Assembly: GCA_963854835.1 (NCBI GenBank)
Contig: OY978525.1
Coordinates: 107,454,917 to 107,518,916 of the forward strand
Direction: 5' to 3'
DNA from: Megamerina dolium
Taxonomy: Eukaryota > Arthropoda > Insecta > Diptera > Megamerinidae
DNA: 64,000 nucleotides
Of the stretch, positions 58,551 to 64,000 are shown piece by piece; position 1 is the first letter of the stretch, and each line of letters opens with the position of its first letter. The notes beneath the pieces were generated by a model. The model searched no databases. It was not told the DNA's origin and was given only the letters and a program-made list of their open reading frames with translations. The position numbers and the translations under genes were made by a program.

Positions 58551-58718
58551 ACAGTTTAAACTAAGTTTACTTAAATGGAGCTGATAGGTTAATCTTAGTT
58601 TAATCCAGCTAGATTTGGCTTTCAAACTTAGTTTAAACTACGTTGAAATTTGACTGAAAAACTTCAAATCGGCTTTAAAATACGATTAGAGTAAAACTAG
58701 CACTGAAAAACTGGTCCC
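58551..58718 (-). repeat. Dispersed repeat, copy 2 (GGGACCAGTTTTTCAGTGC end)
   Basis: Inverse-oriented relative of 45543-45720, read from 58718 leftward: GGGACCAGTTTTTCAGTGCT, later TTTTTCAGTCAAATTTCAAC, GGATTAAACTAAGATTAACC and TATCAG. Similarity is high but with many substitutions. Confidence 0.6.
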
Positions 58719-58899
58719 ATTCCCATTTCACTGGTCCCACATTTACATAAAAAACATTTTGTTTGGTTGCGAGCGACGCACCGGAAAGAGATAAGTTTTT
58801 GATTCACGTACATAAGACACACTTTGTGCTTATCATTCGTAATGTCAAAAGGCAAATGTGTTTCATGCAAATCTCTTTGTGTCTAAACCATAAGAAGCC

Positions 58900-59250
58900 G
58901 TAAGTATAGTTTTTATTGATTTGTCTGCTGTTTCAATTCGGCAAACCTCCTAAAACATTTCTTGCGAATAGACCATGTGAAATACATTCATCGTTTGACT
59001 TCCAAAATGCTGAAAACATTGAAAACTATTTCAATGGTCGAATGAACAATCCAAAGATCATGGCCCATGGCGGTCATAGGAATTGCAATCACCGACATGA
59101 TAAAAATCACTATAATTTCGACTTCGTCGTCATCAGGCCCACCTACAGTTAAAGGCAGTTGCAAGGTGTGTGTACAAAATGAGAAGCGTCATCGCAAAGC
59201 ACGGAAGACGTGTTTGGCCAACATAAAGCCACGAATAGCATTTTTTTAAG
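58900..59250 (+). pseudogene. Possible piggyBac-like transposase C-terminal remnant
   Basis: The plus strand reads PPKTFLANRPCEIHSSFDFQ and, in another frame, PPTVKGSCKVCVQNEKRHRK then ARKTCLANIKPRIAFF. The CKVC...R.+.KT... pattern resembles the cysteine-rich tail of piggyBac-type transposases, with later cysteines lost. Weak evidence; it may be another transposon family. Confidence 0.3.
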
Positions 59251-60478
59251 TGATTATTTTAAGGTTTTGTTTTATATCGAAAAAGTGACAGCTTTAAATA
59301 AGGTTTTTTTTTAAGAAAATATTTGGTTTTTTTAATAAATTTTATAATTTATTTTATGTCATTTCTCCTTCAGAGAAATTTTAAGGTAGATATTTTGCTC
59401 GACTGCCACGAATTTTCTCTTTCATTTGATACCCATATCATTATACTACGTGAAGTTTAAAAATATTTTCGTTTTTTTTATTTTGGTAAAAAAAGATGGA
59501 AAATTACACGTGATACAGCCCTCACGTGGGTATCGATGAACTCAGTAGGCTTTCCTCTAACTTCCCAAATTTATTAGAACGTGCCAAAGGCTAAAACAGT
59601 GTTATTAGTATAACTACTAATTCTTCCGCTAATTCATTACGGCCCAAGAAATTCGAACGATCGAATTTTTTCGCTCATATTTCATATGCCCGGATAACTT
59701 TGGATTCCAATATGCGAATCGTCAGATTTAATATAGCACTTTTTGATATCAATCGTGATTATGTTGAGAAGAATTAAACTATACGAAGCCAAAACTAGTT
59801 TTACTTGGACTCTAAATTGGAATCAAATTATATCAAAGAACTAAACAACAACAACATCCTATGATAAACAAAATAAATACAAAAATCAGCTGATTCATAG
59901 CACCATGTGCAGAATTTTTTTTGCAATGATGAAGAAGTACCAAAGAAAAGAAAAAAAAAAAACAAAGAAAATACGGAAAACAAAAAAAAAAAAACAAAAT
60001 GAAAACATTTCTATTCGTTTACTTCATGATTCACTCTAAACAAAAAAGAAGCAACAAGCAAAATACATAAATGCATGGATGGGTTCATAAGGCAAGCACG
60101 ACGAGTAAAAGGAATTATCACCCGTAATGGGAGTGATGAGGTAGAGAGACAGAGAGAGAGAGAGAGAGAGTGAGTGTATGTGAGTTGAGCAGCTGATTCA
60201 CTATTACGAATATTACACAAGAAATTCAAAGACCGATTTCTTCAGACATAATTTATACAAAACACCTATGAAATAAAGTGAACACAATCGAAACGAAACT
60301 AAAGATAGACAAGTTTACAAGCACACAGATGATGAGTAGAAAATTTGGTGAATTTTTGCAGTTTGCATAAAGTGGGGTGGTGGCATATGAAATCAATTCA
60401 AAGTGTAGATTAATTATTCTAATATTCTTCATTACAAAAAGAGTTTATTCTACTTTTTCCGACGCAACAAAAACCATT
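59251..60478. other. Intergenic DNA between the two carriers
   Basis: AT-rich with A-runs at about 59950-59998 and (GA)n at about 60148-60170. From about 60180 (GAGTTGAGCAGCTGATT and onward) it is homologous to the flank of SLC25-A (from about 56503), so the duplicated segment includes roughly 290 bp upstream of each start codon. Any shared promoter should be in that stretch. Confidence 0.6.
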
Positions 60479-61738
60479 ATGGATTCTTCTGATTTCGTAT
60501 TAGGTGGTCTTGCATCGACTGGTGCAACTTTTTTCACAAATCCAATTGAGGTTAGTTGTTGCTCTTGTGTTTGCATGTAAATTAAGTCAGATTGATTATT
60601 TCCAAAATTTAAAATTATTACTTCAAATATTGCTGCCATTTAGGTAATAAAGACTCGCATTCAGTTACAAGGTGAACTAGCAGCACGTGGTACCTATGTG
60701 GAGCCCTATAAGGGTATATTGCATGCTTTTGTCACCGTGGTACGCAACGATGGCTGGAATGGATTACAAAAAGGTCTTGCACCAGCTCTTTATTTTCAAT
60801 TTATCATTAATTCATTTCGGTGACTATAATAACCACATTACATTCGCATTATTGTATTACCCACATTTCATTAGAATTCGGTTTCTTGCAGGTTAAGCAT
60901 TTATAATATGGCCATTAATAAGGGCTGGATGCACAATAAAAATGGAGAAATTTCATTCGGATTAGGTTTGTTTTGGGGTGCTACTGGTGGTGCCATTGGG
61001 TCGTATTGTTCTAGTCCATTTTTTATGGTGAGTATGATTGTTTGTTTGCAATACCAAAATGTATGATATCAAATACATAATTATAATGAAAGATAACTTG
61101 CCATAAAAATAGTTATCTCAAATACAGTAACAAAATAGATAATGACAATCGTGTATTTAATCTGTGATGTAATTCCTTATCCTCCATGTTAGATTAAGAC
61201 TCAATTACAATCACAAGCAGCAAAACAAATAGCAGTCGGCTATCAGCATGAGCACACCGGTATGATGAGTGCTCTCAGACAAATCTATGGTAAGCGTGGC
61301 ATTTATGGTTTATGGCGTGGCTCTGTTGCTGCTATACCACGCGCAGCAATTGGTTCGGGAGCACAGATTGCCACTTTTGGCAAAACGAAGGAATTACTAC
61401 GTGAATATGATATTGTTAGACAACCAACATGTAATTCCTTTAGTGCTGGTCTCATTGCCGGTTCGATAATGTCATTGGCAATAACACCACCCGATGTAAT
61501 CACGACACGTCTGTACAATCAAGGTTTGGATGAACGCGGTCGTGGTCTTACATATAATGGTTGGTTGGATTGCTTCGTAAAGATTGCACGTACCGAGGGT
61601 ATTTATGGCATGTATAAAGGCTTTTGGGCCAATTATCTACGAATAGCACCGCATTCAACGCTAGTCTTATTATTCTTTGATGAACTATTAGCACTCAGAG
61701 ATAAATATCAGAGTGGTATCAAGAAGCAGTATAATTAA
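60479..61738 (+). CDS. SLC25-B: mitochondrial carrier, tandem duplicate of SLC25-A
   Basis: Exons: 60479-60550, 60644-60819, 60892-61027 and 61193-61738, with phases matching, giving 309 aa. The first exon has one extra Ser codon (MDSSDF against MDSDF). Exons 2, 3 and 4 have exactly the same lengths as in SLC25-A. Signatures NPIEVIKTRIQLQ, SPFFMIKTQLQSQ and TPPDVITTRLYNQ are unchanged. Visible substitutions are few and mild, for example LGPALYF to LAPALYF, GAAGGAVGSYCAS to GATGGAIGSYCSS, SALKEIYGTRG to SALRQIYGKRG, and CVIKIAR to CFVKIAR. Intron sequences are also alignable, so the duplication is fairly recent. Both copies look functional. Confidence 0.95.
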
Positions 61739-62810
61739 ATTTCATATTGCAACGAATTGCACAAAGCATTAGTTGGTTGATTTTCCTTTTGATTTTTTAT
61801 TTTGTAATGATAGTGGTAGTAGCAGTAGTAGTAGTAGTATTTGTATAAGTACAAATTGTCGTTAATTTATATCATTATTAATTAAATCTGTTTAAAACTC
61901 AAAACGTTATTATATTCTATTTTAATATTCCCACTTAAAAAGTGCCTTCATCTTCTATAGGATAAGCTTAGAAGAATCGACGTATAAAGCTTCCTTAAAT
62001 CCCATATTTAAATAGTACTTAGAGATATGCTTTATACTCAAATGTAAGACTTAATAAGGTCATTTTTAAAATATCCTTTACATTAAAAAAATATTATTCT
62101 ACGCTTTTTTGTTTTGTTTTAAAACAAATAAAATCAACAAATACTCAATACTAATTTTCTTTTTATTTTATATTGTAATACTAATTGAATTTCAATAGTA
62201 TTTAGCTTTACATTGATGAAAATTTTTCTTCAATTACTGTTACATACATACATGCAAAGTAAAAATTTTAATTATAAATATGATGACAAACAAAAAAAAA
62301 AATTTAACGAATCAATTGAATGTTTTCAAAGCAAAATCTTCATTTCGTTGTTGTTTATAGGTAACAAAAATATATTATATATTGAGTGCACATATGTGTA
62401 TGTGTGTGTGAATACAAATTGTAAGCTAACTGCAATATGTTGCTAATACAATATAAGTTTTATTAAACAAGTAACAGTAAATAATTTATAAATTAAGTCC
62501 ATAATTTTCACAATGATTATTTCAACTAAGAATACAAAGAGAAATAAAATGAAAAGAAATGCAAAATTGCACCTCAACTGCTTTAGGCGTCTCTTGATGA
62601 AGCGCTTGTCAATTTCATTTTTACTTTCCCCCATGCAAGCTTATAATCGACTTTTTGTTGGGCAAAAATTAACACACACATACATATGTATCTCTATAAG
62701 TAGGCATTCTTAAAGAACAGTAAGCAGTCCATCATTACAATTGCTATCACCCCAACACCATCGAATCTCACACCATTATCAAACGCCTCCATCGTTAATG
62801 TCTAGCCCGT
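61739..62810. other. AT-rich intergenic DNA between SLC25-B and the BESS-like exon
   Basis: Contains a (AGT)n run at about 61812-61840 and AATAAA-like polyadenylation motifs for both converging genes. No additional gene is seen. Confidence 0.5.
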
Positions 62811-63029
62811 CTACTGTGTGTCGCCTTGCACGCGAACAAACCGATTCAGTATAGCCAATATTTCAACCATAGCATTGACGCGACTATCATTTGGAAGACG
62901 ACGTAGTTGCTCCGCTAAATGTGCTGCAAACGCAGAGTTGTCCTCAAATTCAGGCAGTTCAATTTGTAATCCTTTGTGAGCACGATAGGCAGCAGTCACA
63001 GCATTTTTCTTTGCTTCAGTCATAATGTC
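62811..63029 (-). CDS. Terminal exon of a probable BESS-motif protein
   Basis: Minus-strand exon with acceptor ATCACAG just upstream (63036-63030), reading DIMTEAKKNAVTAAYRAHKG, then LQIELPEFEDNSAFAAHLAE and QLRRLPNDSRVNAMVEILAI, ending NRFVRVQGDTQ and TAG at 62813-62811. The segment from NSAF to ILNRF fits the BESS motif (two helices with F..xL...+RL....R...M..I), a protein-interaction module often found at the C-terminus of MADF-type transcription regulators in flies. The rest of the gene would lie upstream, possibly beyond 64000. Alternatively translation starts at the internal Met (63023), giving a 70-aa protein. Balanced codon use supports real coding. Confidence 0.6.
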   Translation of the reverse strand, partial: DIMTEAKKNAVTAAYRAHKGLQIELPEFEDNSAFAAHLAEQLRRLPNDSRVNAMVEILAILNRFVRVQGDTQ

Positions 63030-64000
63030 CTGTGATGCGTTGGTACGTAGGTATATGATGGTAATGGACGCACTTGATACGTATGAAATGAAGGTGAGAA
63101 GATGAAGATTGGTAACGTACTTGGTATTACTATTTTGTCTTTTTTTTCTTCTCCCTTTTTTTTTCTTTCTTCTTCTATTTCTAAAATATAGATATAATAC
63201 ATAGATTAATATTGCAAAATTTTCACACAAGCAGTATTTTCGATATTATGTCGCTGTTCTTACGTTTTGATGAAAAAGCAGTCGCTGAATTTTACGCCTA
63301 CTAATTGGTGTACTTCTGTTATTTCTATACAATATTTTCGTTGATTTTTCTATTTATCAATATTTTTAGGGATAGTATATTATTAAAAGTTCAAAAAGTT
63401 ATGTGCACGTATATTTCTTCTATCGCAATAAACGTAAACAAAACATTTGACAGTTACGAATAAACGAATTGCAACGTAAGTACATAAGCGATTACGAGCA
63501 ACGAGTATAGTGCCGAAACTCATATGTAGGGTTGCTTCATATTAAAATAATTGCTAAACAATGTTTATATAATGGTAAAAATTCTGAATTATGGTACAAA
63601 CATGTATTTGAAATGTGTGAAAATTGTGTAAATTTTAATGAAAATATAAAATAAGAGAGACAAGATATTGCAAAGACACATTTTTAATTTATGTACGTTG
63701 CTATGGTCATCTTAATGCATTCAGTACGACATATTGTTCTCGTTACTTTTACACTAACGAATACGAAGACTGTCAAATAAACAAAATTTAAGGGGATTTA
63801 CGCAAAAATTCAACTAAAAGCGAAACAAGTGAATAATTTGTTTAAAAAAAAGTAATTAATTAATTTGCATAATAGTAGTTGCAATTATTCATAATTATTC
63901 TCAAAATTAACAACAAGTACCAAGAGACGGTTTATAACAAGTTGTTGCGGTGTAAGAATATGAAAATTGAAGTATTTTATCACTTATGGACCTTGATTCT
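63030..64000. other. Non-coding DNA at the right edge
   Basis: AT-rich with a purine/pyrimidine-rich tract at about 63137-63180. No other exon of the BESS-like gene could be identified. This may be intron or the promoter side of that gene. Confidence 0.4.

Overview
This window looks like nuclear DNA of a higher fly (Diptera). It is strongly AT-rich, its genes have short canonical GT-AG introns, it is full of mariner/Tc1-type transposons of several lineages, and it holds two insect-specific gene groups: entomoglyceroporin-type aquaporins (Eglp) and a tandem pair of SLC25A34/35-like mitochondrial carriers. The (GTCC/GTCT)n-bearing dispersed repeat at 47 kb is also typical of dipterans. The species cannot be named from sequence alone.

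Host genes. I can support five multi-exon host genes and one terminal exon. Three are aquaporins: Eglp-A (+; core 24603-25463, with a likely first exon at 19386), Eglp-B (+, 29270-31656, three exons, 261 aa) and Eglp-C (-, 37996-38794, two exons, 243 aa). All three share an intron just before the second NPA box, and all lack the TM5 histidine of water-selective aquaporins. Two are mitochondrial carriers, SLC25-A (+, 56767-58052) and SLC25-B (+, 60479-61738), with identical four-exon structure and nearly the same protein, so a fairly recent tandem duplication. A BESS-like exon on the minus strand (62811-63029) is probably the 3' end of a gene that leaves the window. The aquaporins would move glycerol or other small solutes across membranes, and the carriers would exchange metabolites across the inner mitochondrial membrane. 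The sequence shows no regulatory link between the two groups.

Transposons. Left arm (1-19 kb): a complete 1,641-bp Tc1-like element with IR/DR ends and one nonsense codon; a DUF4817-type element with an internal tandem duplication; a chimera of a Tc1 core inside two mariner ends; complete but decayed mariners at 12.9 and 17.5 kb; and a TA-flanked MITE. Middle (19-46 kb): a hAT remnant, a MITE, LINE and mariner debris in the putative Eglp-A intron; a 945-bp inverted-repeat element with nested LINE and MITE insertions in Eglp-B intron 2; a pogo/Tigger remnant split by a tRNA-derived SINE with a perfect 15-bp target duplication; and further LINE and mariner copies. Right arm (46-56 kb): an R2/R4-like LINE remnant, a GTCC/GTCT repeat, a ~300-bp tandem array, a 520-bp palindrome, another mariner, and a MITE with perfect 19-bp ends.

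I did not find a previously undescribed enzymatic system. The most notable items are the varied pore residues of the aquaporin trio, including an NPC box in Eglp-C, the long palindrome, the tRNA-Arg-like SINE family, and the chimeric or nested transposons.
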